Assembly: GCF_018446385.1 (NCBI RefSeq)
Contig: NC_056000.1
Coordinates: forward strand, 35,811,511-35,875,510
Reading direction: 5' to 3'
DNA length: 64,000 nt
DNA from: Zingiber officinale
Taxonomy: Eukaryota > Streptophyta > Magnoliopsida > Zingiberales > Zingiberaceae
Shown: positions 21,772-32,257 of the stretch, piece after piece
How the letters are laid out: the number at the start of each line of letters is the position of its first letter
How positions within the stretch are numbered: the first letter of the stretch is position 1
The notes under the pieces: generated by a model
What the model saw: the letters and a program-made list of their open reading frames with translations, nothing else
The model's database searches: none
Told to the model about the DNA's origin: nothing
Made by a program: the position numbers and the translations under genes

Positions 21772-22128
21772 CTATGGGGTAGAGAAAATGCTCCTAGGAA
21801 CCCAACACCTATTGGTGCTCCTTGGATGCTCTAGGTATTCATTAGGCATAACTCCCCTAGATACCTTCCTAGTGACCTTGTTTGACTTCTTAGAAGCCTT
21901 GGTCACTTTTTCTAGGTCAATCCTAGGGATTGCTTCCCTTGTGACCTTGTTTGTGACTTTCTTAGACTTCTTAGAAGTCTTAGTCACGTTTGTCGTTGCA
22001 AAAATACTTCTAGGGATAACTTCCCTTGTATCCTTGACTTGACCTCTAGACTTAGGGTTGGTTCCATAGCTATATTGAACTCTATGGTAAGTAGGTACAT
22101 CCTTTTTGATTTTAGGTTTGTATCCCAA
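21772..22128 (-). pseudogene. C-terminal gag segment of element C
   Basis: A 118-codon frame with three repeats of the type KVTREAIPRIDLEKVTKASKK. It ends in WVPRSIFSTP and a stop. It is separated from the main gag ORF (22280) by stops at about 22130-22280. The same C-terminus exists in B1, split by element C itself. Confidence 0.7.
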
Positions 22129-22279
22129 ATCTCTATGACCCTTGTTGTCCTAAACCTAGTTTTGCTCATTTTGCCCTTTAAGGATATTTTCCATCCTTTT
22201 TAGGGTCTTTTCTAGTTTGTCAAGTCTTGACCTCAAGACTTGGTTTTCCATCACTAGGTCCTTAGTTTTTGGTTTTCCA

Positions 22280-23563
22280 TTAAATCCATGAGCATTTTTT
22301 GTTTCTAGGCTTATAGCTAAAATCCTTAGAATTCTTGCCTAGACTTTTATCTACATTCCTAGCCCTAGGTGTAGTGGTTTTAGCATGAAAAGCTACATGA
22401 TTTTCTTTAACTTTATCATGCCTCCTATTTTCATGGTAAATAGCATTGAAATGATATAGTTTAGTACTAGCATGCTCTTTACCATAATTTAAATGGGTAG
22501 GCTCAATAAACGTTACCTTTCTTTTTATCTTGGAGGCTCCCCCTTGAATTGAGCTTCCTCCAAGAGCCTTGACCACCTTCTTCTTCCCCTTAGGGCATTG
22601 ACTTCGGTAATGCCCCTTTTGGTTGCACAAGAAGCACACAATGTGCTCCTTGCTCTTCTTTGTTCCAGGGATGGTCTCCTTGGGCTTCTCCTTTCTCTTT
22701 TGTGCCACTAGGCCCTTCTTCTTAGCCAATTTAGGGCATTTACTTTTGTAATGCTCTTTTTCCCTACATTCAAAACATATAATATGGTTTTTATTATTAA
22801 TTGAAATTGTTATACCTTTGCTTGAAGGGGTGACATCTTCTCCTTTTGATCCGGAGGTAGAAGCTTCCTCTTGATCCAAAGATGATACTCCTCCATTTGA
22901 TTTAGCTTGACTTGTGGAGGTGGAAGCTCCTTCATCCTCTTCTTCTTTTGACCTAGATGTGGAGGCTTCTCCTTCTCCATGATCCGGTGTCACCGAAATT
23001 TGCTCCCCCTCAATCCTAGAGGTGGAGGCTTCTTCATTTTCATCTTGTACATGGAACAAGGAGTATGCTCCCTCCTTGCCCTCTTCATTGCATTCCGTTG
23101 AAGATGAGGCTTCTTGGACTTCTTCTTCGGAAGTTGAGCATCTCTTAACCTCGGAGTCCTCTTCCTCTTGATCTTGCTCCAATGCGTCGCCCTCTTTGGA
23201 TTCCTCTTGATTTGGTACAGTGGAGGGTTCTTCATGGATTGTTGCAAATTTGCTCCATAGCTCCTTGGCATCCTTGAATTCTCTAACTTGAGCCAAAATA
23301 TTGCTTGGCAATAAGTTGACCAAAATCTTGGTCACTTTATCGTTTGCCTTGCTCCTTTGAACTTGCTCTTGACTCCATTTTCTTTTCTTGAGAGGCTTGC
23401 CCTTGGAGTTTGTTAGAGCTTCAAATCCTTCAATGAGAGCAAACCATTGCTCTATCTCCATCATCAAGAAATTTTCGATTCTTGATCTCCAAGAATCGAA
23501 GCTTGTGGATGTGTACGGTGGAGCCACCCTTGTGTCAAAACCAAGTCCATTTTGGAATTGCAT
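22280..23563 (-). CDS. gag of element C
   Basis: The frame of 427 codons begins MQFQNGLGFDTRVAPP. The N-terminal third is a Copia gag (DUF4219/UBN2-like: SFDSWRSRIENFLMMEIEQWF, then KELWSKF). The middle is acidic and Ser/Glu-rich (about residues 110-250). Two zinc knuckles follow: CFECREKEHYKSKC (about 263-276, with Glu in place of the usual Gly before His) and CFLCNQKGHYRSQC (about 310-323). Zinc knuckles bind the packaged RNA. It is the longest intact gag in the window; the linker after it carries stops. No protease motif follows. Confidence 0.88.
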   Translation of the reverse strand: MQFQNGLGFDTRVAPPYTSTSFDSWRSRIENFLMMEIEQWFALIEGFEALTNSKGKPLKKRKWSQEQVQRSKANDKVTKILVNLLPSNILAQVREFKDAKELWSKFATIHEEPSTVPNQEESKEGDALEQDQEEEDSEVKRCSTSEEEVQEASSSTECNEEGKEGAYSLFHVQDENEEASTSRIEGEQISVTPDHGEGEASTSRSKEEEDEGASTSTSQAKSNGGVSSLDQEEASTSGSKGEDVTPSSKGITISINNKNHIICFECREKEHYKSKCPKLAKKKGLVAQKRKEKPKETIPGTKKSKEHIVCFLCNQKGHYRSQCPKGKKKVVKALGGSSIQGGASKIKRKVTFIEPTHLNYGKEHASTKLYHFNAIYHENRRHDKVKENHVAFHAKTTTPRARNVDKSLGKNSKDFSYKPRNKKCSWI

Positions 23564-23683
23564 CTTGAAGTTGAGCCTTTTGATGAAGTCTTCGACTTGT
23601 AGAATTTCTTCAACTTCTTCACCCTCTAGCTTTAATTGTTTTGTTTGCCCCTTCCGGCGATGATTCTGGTGAAGAGCGACCTT

Positions 23684-23695
23684 ACTCTGATACCA
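23684..23695 (-). promoter_or_regulatory. primer binding site of element C
   Basis: The minus strand reads TGGTATCAGAGT, one base off the initiator-Met tRNA complement, 2 nt from the LTR. Confidence 0.9.
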
Positions 23696-23697
23696 CT

Positions 23698-25241
23698 TGT
23701 TGGGACCAAAATGTAGCTAGAGGGGGGTGAATAGCTAGACGCGTGCTCGGTGCTTGACGTTGCTTGTTTCTTCAAAGATGTGCAGCGGAAATACAAGAAA
23801 CAACTACAACAATGCTAACAAATGGATTTTACTTGGTATCCACCTCACAAGAGGTGACTAGTCCAAGGATCCACGCACACACACACACCTCCACTAATAA
23901 ACACTCCTTTTCGATAACTACCGAAGGCGGAAAAGCCCTACAAGTTCACACTACAAGAAGAAAGGGAAAGGGAAACAAAATACAGCACAAGCTTACAAGG
24001 AAACCCTAACCCTAACATTCTTCTTTAGCTATAGATCCGCCTCTTGACTTGGAAAACCTCCAAGAACCTTCAAGAACTGGCGATCTGAACTTTGTGGAGA
24101 AGCTGTGGAGTCGCTAAGATGAATCGTATGAAGTCTCGGAAGTTCTACCGAAGGAATCGAGCGCCTGCAGCTAAATACGACGCCAACGGTCGGATTCCGA
24201 TCGATTGGAATGCTCCCAATCGATCGGGGAGGCTTTGGATCGATCCAGAGCGCCTCTGTGCTCTGGGAATTTGCCTGGATCGATCGGCTGATCGATCCAG
24301 GGCTTATCGCGACAAAATACACCATCCCAATCGATCCCCTGATCGATTGGGACCTCTGGATCGATCAGCTGATCGATCCAGAGGCGTTCTGTGCGCTCGC
24401 GACTTCCTCCCAATCGATCCGCTGATCGATTGGGATGAAGGCTTCTCGCGAGGACACCCCAATCGATCGATTGATCGATTGAGCTCCAGCCAATCGATCG
24501 GCTGATCGATCCACTGCTGGTTTTTGCCCAAAACCAAGTCCCAAAGCCCCCAAACCAACATCCAGTCAATCCATGACCTGTTGGTTCATCATGCCTAGCA
24601 TCCGGTCACCCTTGACCTACTAGGACTCCCTCACCAAGTGTCCCGTCAATCCCTTTGACCCACTTGGACTTTTCTTCATTGTGCCAAGTATCCAGTCACT
24701 CCCTTGACCTACTTGGACTTTTCCCTTCTTACCAAATATCCAGTCAATCTCTTGACCTACTTGGACTTTCACCAGATGTCTGGTCAACCTTGACCCATCT
24801 GGATTTCCCCGTGCCTGGCTTCACTCGCCAGGACTTCCCTTTTTGCCTAGCTTCACTCACTAGGGCTTCTCTTCTGCATGGCTTCACTCACTAGGACTTC
24901 TCTTCTGCCTGGCTTCACTCACCAGGACTTTCACCTAGCTTCACTCACTAGGACTTTCCTCTGCCTGGCTTCACTCACCAGGACTTCCATTCTGCCTGAC
25001 ATCCCGGTTAGGACTTTCTAGTCAAGTACCTGGTCAACCTTGACCTACTTGACTCTTCTACAACCAAACTGATCAGACCCTGATCAGAGGAGAATTGCAC
25101 CAAACAATCTCCCCAAATGAACAACTACACCTGCACTTGTCCATATCATCGAAGTCTTGTATTGTCAAACATTGAAACTCAAACCAAGACTCAAACTTGG
25201 TCAACCAAGTCAACCTTGACCTGAGGGATATTGCACCAACA
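23698..25241 (-). repeat. 5' LTR of element C
   Basis: A near-identical copy of 17845-19390. ATCGAT palindromes lie at 24195-24515 and hairpin units at 24640-25040. It is followed by the ATATT duplication at 25242-25246. Confidence 0.93.
24195..24515. repeat. ATCGAT palindrome cluster in the C 5' LTR
   Basis: This has the same unit order as 18340-18660. Small changes between the two LTR copies include some inside arms (for example CCTGATCGATTGGG units differing by one base). Confidence 0.88.
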
Positions 25242-27715
25242 ATATTCTCTACACCCTAAATGGGTTTAGAGAGTCTCAACTCCAAATGGGAAGGGTGATT
25301 AACCCAACATTGATAAAGTTGACACTTAGAGAGTATTTTCAAGGTTATTGTTAATCTTTGAAAATGAAATGGATTATTGTTTACTCTTTGGAAGAGTCAA
25401 ATGTGGCAAAATTTGAGGAATTGAATTTAATTTAAATTGACACACTTGAGAAAAACATAAGAAATGTCAAGTTGAGATTTTGATATTTTCTTAGGAAGTT
25501 AAGGGTAAATTTAAGTCTTAATTTAAGTGATTACTCTTTGGAAGAGTAAAATGTACCAAACCTTAAGAAATTATACATAATTTAAATTGGCACAAATAGA
25601 GAAAGGTAAAAGAAATGTGAAGTTGGGGTTTGACATTTTCTTGAGAAAATATGGACAATCTAGGATGAGATTTTAATTTAGCTAAGGAATTAAGGATACT
25701 TAGATAGATTATCTCGGTATATTTTATTTATGTTGATTGTCATGCTTTGTTTGCCCATCATATGTCATGACATCATATGTTGCATTCATGGTTATTATAA
25801 AAAATAAATAAAAATATCATATCATGTCATACATACATCATGTATTATTAGTATATTTTCTTTTGAAAATCATTTCTTTTTGATGCATGTCATAAGTAAT
25901 CATTAATCATTTTAGTTTTTGATGCATCATTTTTGTTTATTATGAAAAATAAACAAAAATACCATATCATGTCATACATACATCATATATCATTAGTATA
26001 TTTTCTTTTGAAAATCATTTCTTTTTGATGCATGTCATAAGTAATCATGCATCATTTTAGTTTCCTTGTAATTAATGATAATGACATTTACTAACAAGTA
26101 ACAACCTAGGTGGATGTTCATAATTCCTAAAATATTTAGATAGATATGCATGATCCCTAGTTTAGGGTAAAACGAAAATCTACATCTCACAAAGACTATA
26201 AGGTGACTTGTATATGTTTTAGTATACATTAGATACAAGTGAAATGCTAGGATGATAAACAAGACTCAAGATATTAATTTAGTACATCTAATTGAGTTTT
26301 GACTTCATCAAAACACATAGTTATGTATATTACAATCATTGAGAAAGCTAATATACAAGTCATGTGCATTGAGCCCAAAGAACATAATTGGAAATTGATT
26401 TTGAAAAACATTTTAAATATACTTTGGAAATCCTTGGTGAAGGTTATCTTTTGATAGTAATTATCATTGAAAAGTTAGACACAAACTAGAAGAAAAACAT
26501 TGAAGCTTTTGTAAGTTTTTAAGTTTGTGTCAATCTTTGAAAATATGAAGTATTTTCTTAAAAAACTATTTTTTTCTTAATAGTATATACCCTAAATAAT
26601 GTCTACAAGAGTTTTCATGATTTTTAGAATTTTTAGAGTATTTTTGAATTTCATTGAAATTCACTTTCAGGAAATTAGAACTTCAATCGATCACCTGATC
26701 GATTGGAGTATCACAATTGATCAGGCGATTGATTGAGAAGGGACTTTCTCGCAAACAAAGCATCGCGAAATCGATTAGTCGATCGATTCAACTGTGTTGG
26801 ATCGATCAGTCAATCGATTCAAAGATTTTTTCCATGAACGGAAGCTCGCGGAATCGATCAATGGATCGATTGAATGGTTTCAATCGATTGAGTCCCAACA
26901 TCAATCGATTGAGAAGGCTGTTTTCGACTGTAAATGTCTGATTTCAGCACTTTAAACCATTTTTAGTCTAAGTAATCATTCCTAACCCCTTGAAACACAT
27001 TTGTATACATTTAGGGGAGTTTTCATAATGAAAACAAAGATGGATTGGTTAAGAAAGACTAAGTTGAAGTTTATGTTGAGATTTAGTTTCAATATTGGAT
27101 TTTTAAACCTCAAAACTTCTAATTTTGGATTTCCTAAATGTTTAGGGATCCAAGTCATTGTTGGTGCAATGATAGAAGTTTGAAGCATGTTTTTAGGAGG
27201 AGCTACTATTTAAAAACATTAAAATATTTTTTTGAAACCATTGAAGGTGGTAAATCCTTCGTTTGGAAAAATGCTCAAGGTTGAGTATTGGGGAACAATG
27301 GAAGATTGGATATCTTCATTCTAGAAAAGGAGTATGCTCAAGGATGAACATTGAATATAATGAAGGGTATGAGACCTTCATTATGAGTGTGAAGCTGGTT
27401 AATGCTCAAGGGTAAGTATTGAAGACAATGAAAGGTATAAGACCTTCATTGTGGTGTTGTGAACAACGAGTGAGATTGTGAACAACATTAGGATAACTTT
27501 TCAAGGGGAGAATTTCTGATGTGTGCCAATAAAAGGGGAATGTAAGGTTTAAGTTAGGCCTTCATTGCCCTTCTAGGAAAGTTTGGGGGAGAATGCTCTC
27601 TGGGAAAGAGAGAGAATGAAGAAAACCCTCATTCATGCATTGACATGAAGAAAAAGTTGAGGCTATGAGATTAGCCTAACTTAAAGGTATTGTCAAACAT
27701 AAAAAAGGAGGAGAT
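25242..27715 (+). other. rest of the B1 internal region
   Basis: After a few codons finishing the gag frame there is no gene. Positions 25780-26050 hold a tandem pair of about 130 bp (ATCATGTCATACATACATCAT). Positions 26685-26915 hold ATCGAT palindromes. Positions 27230-27470 hold several diverged units around AATGCTCAAGG...GACCTTCATT. The region ends in a purine tract AAAAAAGGAGGAGAT (27701-27715), the polypurine primer. Confidence 0.7.
26685..26915. repeat. ATCGAT palindromes inside B1
   Basis: Six or so diverged copies, for example AATCGATCACCTGATCGATT, are the counterpart of the internal cluster in element C. Confidence 0.8.
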
Positions 27716-29417
27716 TGTTGGTGTAATATTCCTAGGTCAAGGTTGACCAGGTTGACTAATCTTGATTTAACTCAAGCTTGAGTCTTGATGTTTGACAATA
27801 TATGAAGATTATAGGAGCAATCATCTGATTGGGGAGATTGTTGGAGCAATTCCTCTCTGGTCAAGGTTTGACCAATCTGATGTGAAGAAAAGTCAAGTAG
27901 GTCAAAGAATTGACCGGATATTTAACTGAGAAAGTCCTAACTGGAGGTTAGGCAAAGGGAAGTCCTGGTGAGTGAAGCCAGACAGTTGGAAATCCTGGTG
28001 AGTGAAGCTAGGTGAAAGTCTTGGTGAGTGAAGCCAGACAAATGAAAAGTCCTGATGAGTGAAGCCAGACAGATGGAAAGTCCTGGTGAGTGAAGCCAGA
28101 CAGATGGAAAGTCCTAGTGAGTGAAGCTAAGCAGATGGAAAGACCTAGTGAGTGAAGCTAAGGCATGTGGAGCTCTAGGTGGGTCAAGGTTGACCAGACA
28201 CCTGGTGTTGGGAAGCCCAAGTAGGTCAAAGGATTGACCGGATACTTGGCATGAGAAAATCCAGAAGGGTCAAGGGTGAATGGACATCTGATGGAAGTCC
28301 AAGTGGGTCATGAAGAACCGGACACTCGGCACGAGACGGTAAGTCCAAGTGGGTCAAGGTTGACTAGACACTTGGCACGAGGAGAAAAGTCAAAGTGGGC
28401 CAAAGGATTGACTGGACACTTAGTGAAAAAGTTTCAGCAGATCAAGGTTGATCGGATGCTAGGCACGAGTAGTTTCAATATGTCACGGTTGACAGGATGT
28501 TGGGTTTGGCAACTTTAGACTTGAGTTTAGGCAAGTCATGGTTGGGGAAATCGATCAGCTGATCGATTGACCTAAGCCCAATCGATCAGCCGATCGATTG
28601 GGAGAGTGTTGCGACAAGCAGCGGCCCAATAGATCGGTCGATCGATTGGGATCAATTGTCATGAGCACAGAGAGCTGCCCAATTGATCAGCCGATCGATT
28701 GGGGCTGGATTCTCTCGGAGTCACGAGGAAGTCTGAATCGATTGGTCAATCGATTCAGACCTTTTCCAGCGTGAGTACAAAGACGCTCTGAATCGATCAG
28801 TCGATGGATTCAAGCCTCCCCAATCGATCAGCCGATCGATTGGGATATGACCGTTGCACAGGATGCAAGTTTTGGACGGCTGAGATTGCGCTGATATGAC
28901 ATGACAATCGATTGGGAGTAAGCCCAATTGATTGGGAGCCCTAGAAGCGCAAGGTATAAAATTGTGGCGAGCCTTCATCTTCGAATCTCTTCTCTTGATT
29001 CACAGACATTCTTCCTTGACACCCATCGCTAGTTCTTGGAAGCTCTTGGAGACAAGTGCAGGTGCACTTCCAAGGTTCAAGAGGCATCAACAAACAACAA
29101 GTGAGCAAGAAGAAGGTTTTTATTTGTATTCTTGTATTTTTCTTCTTGCATGTGTTGTATCTTGTTGTGTGAGTATTGTACGAGATTTCTCCACCTCCGG
29201 TAGTTACCGAGAAGGAGTGTTTTTCTTAGTGGAGAGTGTGTCGTGTGTGGATCCTTAGATTAGTCATCTCTTCTTGAGGTGAATACTAAGTAAATCTTTG
29301 TGTTAGCATTGTAAATATTGCTTCGAGTTCTATCCGTTGCACATCAACAACACTGAAGCAAGCCAACGAAACGCGACGAGCTATCATCCCCCCTCTAGCT
29401 ACAAATTGACGCTAACA
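27716..29417 (+). repeat. 3' LTR of B1
   Basis: The 1702-bp LTR runs from TGTTGGTGTAATATTCC to GACGCTAACA. It contains tandem units of about 30 bp (27955-28160), hairpin units of about 40 bp (28165-28540), ATCGAT palindromes (28545-28935), and TATAAA at 28955-28960. It is followed by TGCTC, the target duplication. Confidence 0.92.
28545..28935. repeat. ATCGAT palindrome cluster in the B1 3' LTR
   Basis: About nine palindromes, such as CAATCGATCAGCCGATCGAT, lie between the hairpin array and the TATA box. This is the same order as in the 5' LTR. Confidence 0.85.
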
Positions 29418-29771
29418 TGCTCAACTTGTATTGAAACTCGTCTTCTTGATCAAATTCGCCTCCTGTTGCCATTAGCACGAGGTAACTTGTTTGCTTTGGT
29501 TTGTCTACTTCTGATCCATCCGAGGAAGACTCATCCTAAGTCACCTTGAATGCCCTCTCAACAACACTGAAGCAAGCCAATGAAACGCGACGAGCTATCA
29601 TCCCCCCTCTAGCTACAAATCGATGCTAACATGCTCAACTTGTATTGAAACTTGTCTTCTTGATCAAATTCGCCTCCTGTTGCCATTAGCACGAGGTAAC
29701 TTGTTTGCTTTGGTTCGTCTACTTCTGATCCATCCAAGGAAGACTCATCCTAAGTCACCTTGAATGCCCAC
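29344..29771. repeat. 214-bp tandem duplication across the B1 right border
   Basis: Positions 29344-29557 and 29558-29771 are near-identical (CACTGA landmarks at 29351 and 29565). Each unit has the last 74 bp of the B1 LTR, the TGCTC target site and about 135 bp of D gag. The duplication therefore came after the B1 insertion. Confidence 0.92.
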
Positions 29772-30694
29772 TTTTGCTTTGTTTTCCTCATCTTATCTTC
29801 ATTAGGGCATTTATGTTTGAAGTGTCCTTTCTTGTTATAGTCGTAGCACGTAATGTTCGCCTTTGAGTTGTTGGATGTGGACTTAGACATCTTCTTCATG
29901 TCATGTTTGAAGAAGTTTCTCTTGCGTCTAGTGAACATCTTCCTTATCATGTTAACTAGCAGTTCTTCTTCATCTGATTCTGAGTCGGACTCAGTTTCCA
30001 CCTTGGGTTTAGCTCCTTTTGGAGTATCTACAAGAAAAACGATTCCTTTGTGGACCTTTATGGCGTTAGTTTGTTTGTGCAGTTTCAATTCACAAAATAA
30101 CTCGTCTAATTTCAACTTTAAAAGGTTCCTCAAAACCTTATAAGCATCTACAATCAATGCCCATAGTGAGGTTCGAGGAAACGAGTTCAGAGCGTACCTA
30201 ATAACGTCACGGTTCTCGAGTTGATGCTCGATCATGTGCAGGTCAGTGAGGATATCCTTGATCTTCGCATATAGTTAGCTTGCAGTTTCTTCGTCCTGTA
30301 TTTTAATATTAAATAAAGAATTTAGAAGCAGGTCTCGTTTAGTTACCTTGGCATCGTTGGTTCCTTTATGTAATTCAATGAGCTTGTCCCATAGCCCCTT
30401 TGCATTCTCATGCGGGTCGACTCGGTTGAGTTCTTCTTTCGTGAGTTCGTACTGGATTGTGTTCAATGTCATTGAGTCGATATGGGTTTTTTTCTTATCT
30501 TCTGGATTCCATATTTTTGGATTGAGGGATACTTTAGTTACTTTGTCTACAAACACCCGGTACCCTCGTCGGATGGTAAACCATTGCTCGATGTTCGTCT
30601 TCAAGTAGACCTCCATTTTCTTCTTCCAATACGGAAAACAATTTCCGTTGAAGAGAGGAGGACGAGTGGTGCTATATCCTTCGAGTTGGGTCAT
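29632..30694 (-). pseudogene. gag of element D
   Basis: The ATG at 30694 starts a Copia gag with the usual order: RPPLFNGNCFPYWKKKMEVY (DUF4219-like), then a UBN2-like domain (GLWDKLIELHKGT, then RDVIRYALNSFPR), an acidic stretch, and a single zinc knuckle CYDYNKKGHFKHKC. The second Cys of the knuckle is Tyr (TGC TAC GAC TAT), so one zinc ligand is missing. An in-frame TAA at 30275-30277 splits the frame. Beyond 29750 another stop is followed by a Ser/Asp-rich stretch leading to the B1 insertion site. It is non-functional as read. Confidence 0.85.
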
Positions 30695-30952
30695 CTGAAT
30701 TGTCTTGCAAAAGAAACAGAGAGAAGAACCATCCCAAGACTAGGTCTTATATTAGTAAAGTTTGAGATAAAAAGAAATATCGAATACTTTAGTGGTGTTG
30801 CACCAACTTCGAGTTAAAATCGAACGAGAAATACTTATCTGAAGAGGTAAATTTTACCAATTCAAATAAGATACGAAAAATAGAAATCCGAAAAGAAATA
30901 AAACAGTTTCCCCGGCTTGATTGGTGGTTGCACCAATTCAGAGCAAAACCTC

Positions 30953-30964
30953 ACTTTGATGCCA
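30953..30964 (-). promoter_or_regulatory. primer binding site of element D (decayed)
   Basis: The minus strand reads TGGCATCAAAGT, two or three changes from the initiator-Met tRNA complement, next to the LTR end at 30967. Confidence 0.75.
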
Positions 30965-30966
30965 CT

Positions 30967-32257
30967 TGTTGGGTTGAGACGCACGTGAGAGGGGGGAGGG
31001 TGAATAATGTAGTTTTATTTTTTTTTAAAAAAATTTTAAAAGATAAGTACGCAGCGGAAAAAACATAAAAACAAAAGCAAGTAAAAGACATATATTCGGT
31101 TTTACTTGATTCAAAATCTTCGGCGACTCCTACTCCAAGACCCAGGTCCCGTGGACCTATCGACGGGTAATCCACTAATAACCTCTTCTGAAGCTATAGA
31201 AGAGGGGATAGAATATAAAAAGAATAATAGGAACAGTGTAATACGCTATACTTTCCTTGTAAGCAATAATTATGTACATGAAAAGAACTTCGTTACCCAA
31301 CACTTGTTGATAATCGGATCACGCTCAGTGTTGGTTGGTTCCTCAGCAGTAGTCAGGAGCAGCAACATCGTATCATAGCAATAGCAAGAAACCAGAGTAG
31401 TTGAAACATCAAACAGACGCGTAGAAGTTTGTGGAAGAGAGGATTTAGAAGCCTTGGTTGAATGTCTCTTTTATGTAAGGGATGAAAGGTGTCTTCCATA
31501 GCATTGACGACACCTTCAATGCCAAGTTCAATCCCTTAAAATACAACTCCTTATCGTCGACGACGTCTCTACCTTATTCGACAGAAGGCGCCTTCTAAGC
31601 ACTTGAAGGCGCCTTTCATGAACAGTACTCAAGGCACCTTCCGTCGCCTGAAAGACGCCTCGGGTACTATTCACCCAAGATCTTTTGTGCTCCCTTTACC
31701 TTGCAAAAAATGTTAGTCCAATACAAAAATATTTAACTTATAAATAAGGTTAGCACAATAATAATATGATTAATTTATGACTTAGACCATGTCCTCTAGA
31801 TCAGGATCTGGCCAGGGTCTCAATTTATATTTTCGAATAGACCTAAATTGGACCGACGCCTACTGTCCCACAACCAGAATACGTCCTCACTGAATCACTC
31901 TCTTCCAGTAACTTACCTCCACTTATCAAGTGTTAAGTTATTTTCTAGACGTTCAATTTGACTCACCAGATCTTCCTGCCGGAATCAGACATCCAGATTT
32001 TGCCAATCGGGAATCGAATATCTCGATCTCCTACTGGAATCACACACCCAGACTTCCTCCCGTTGGGAATCGAATATCCCAAGCTCCTGCTAGAATCTCA
32101 CATCAGACTTCCTGCTTGGTGTCAGGTCCTCTTGACTCGTCAAGTTAGTTAATCGTGCACACTCTATAACAAGGTTAGATCATAAACACATCTAACTTTA
32201 ATCCACTTGTCATTCATTAAAACTCAGGTTTGATCATTGATATCAACTGCATCAACA
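30967..32257 (-). repeat. 5' LTR of element D
   Basis: On the minus strand it starts TGTTGATGCAGTTGATATC (32257) and ends CTCAACCCAACA (30967), about 1.29 kb. A TATA-like ACATAAAAGAG lies on the minus strand at about 31480-31470. Just upstream in transcription sense are GGCGCC hairpins (31575-31660) like those of element A. No second LTR copy is available to confirm the borders. Confidence 0.75.

Larger units (their letters stand above)
17845..25241 (-). mobile_element. complete gag-only Copia element C (7.4 kb)
   Basis: Two LTRs of 1546 bp (17845-19390) and 1544 bp (23698-25241) are flanked by the perfect duplication ATATT (17840-17844 and 25242-25246). The primer site and polypurine tract show minus orientation. 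Internal DNA is 4.3 kb: gag, then 2.4 kb without any ORF. No pol is present. The two LTRs look nearly identical, so the insertion is young. It lies inside the gag of its close relative B1, in opposite orientation. Confidence 0.95.
12416..29417 (+). mobile_element. Copia element B1, host of C and of a solo LTR
   Basis: The 5' LTR is 12416-15984 (with an insertion) and the 3' LTR is 27716-29417. The perfect duplication TGCTC lies at 12411-12415 and 29418-29422. The internal DNA is 15985-17844 and 25242-27715. Without its insertions the element would be about 7.8 kb. It has a primer site, a decayed gag with two zinc knuckles and a long non-coding tail, and no pol. The 5' LTR tip has decayed from TGTTGG to TATTGT. 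It lies in the gag of D. Confidence 0.9.
5220..32257 (-). mobile_element. host Copia element D, broken by A and B1
   Basis: Taking away A (5911-9990) and B1 (12416-29417) brings together a minus-strand element: 5' LTR 32257-30967, primer site 30964-30953, gag 30694-29558 and 12415-11989, then AT-rich non-coding DNA to about 5220. The gag reading frame runs in phase across the B1 target site once one copy of the TGCTC duplication is removed. No pol domain is seen in the roughly 3 kb after gag. The 3' LTR is missing from the window, lost or beyond the gypsy element at the left. Confidence 0.75.
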
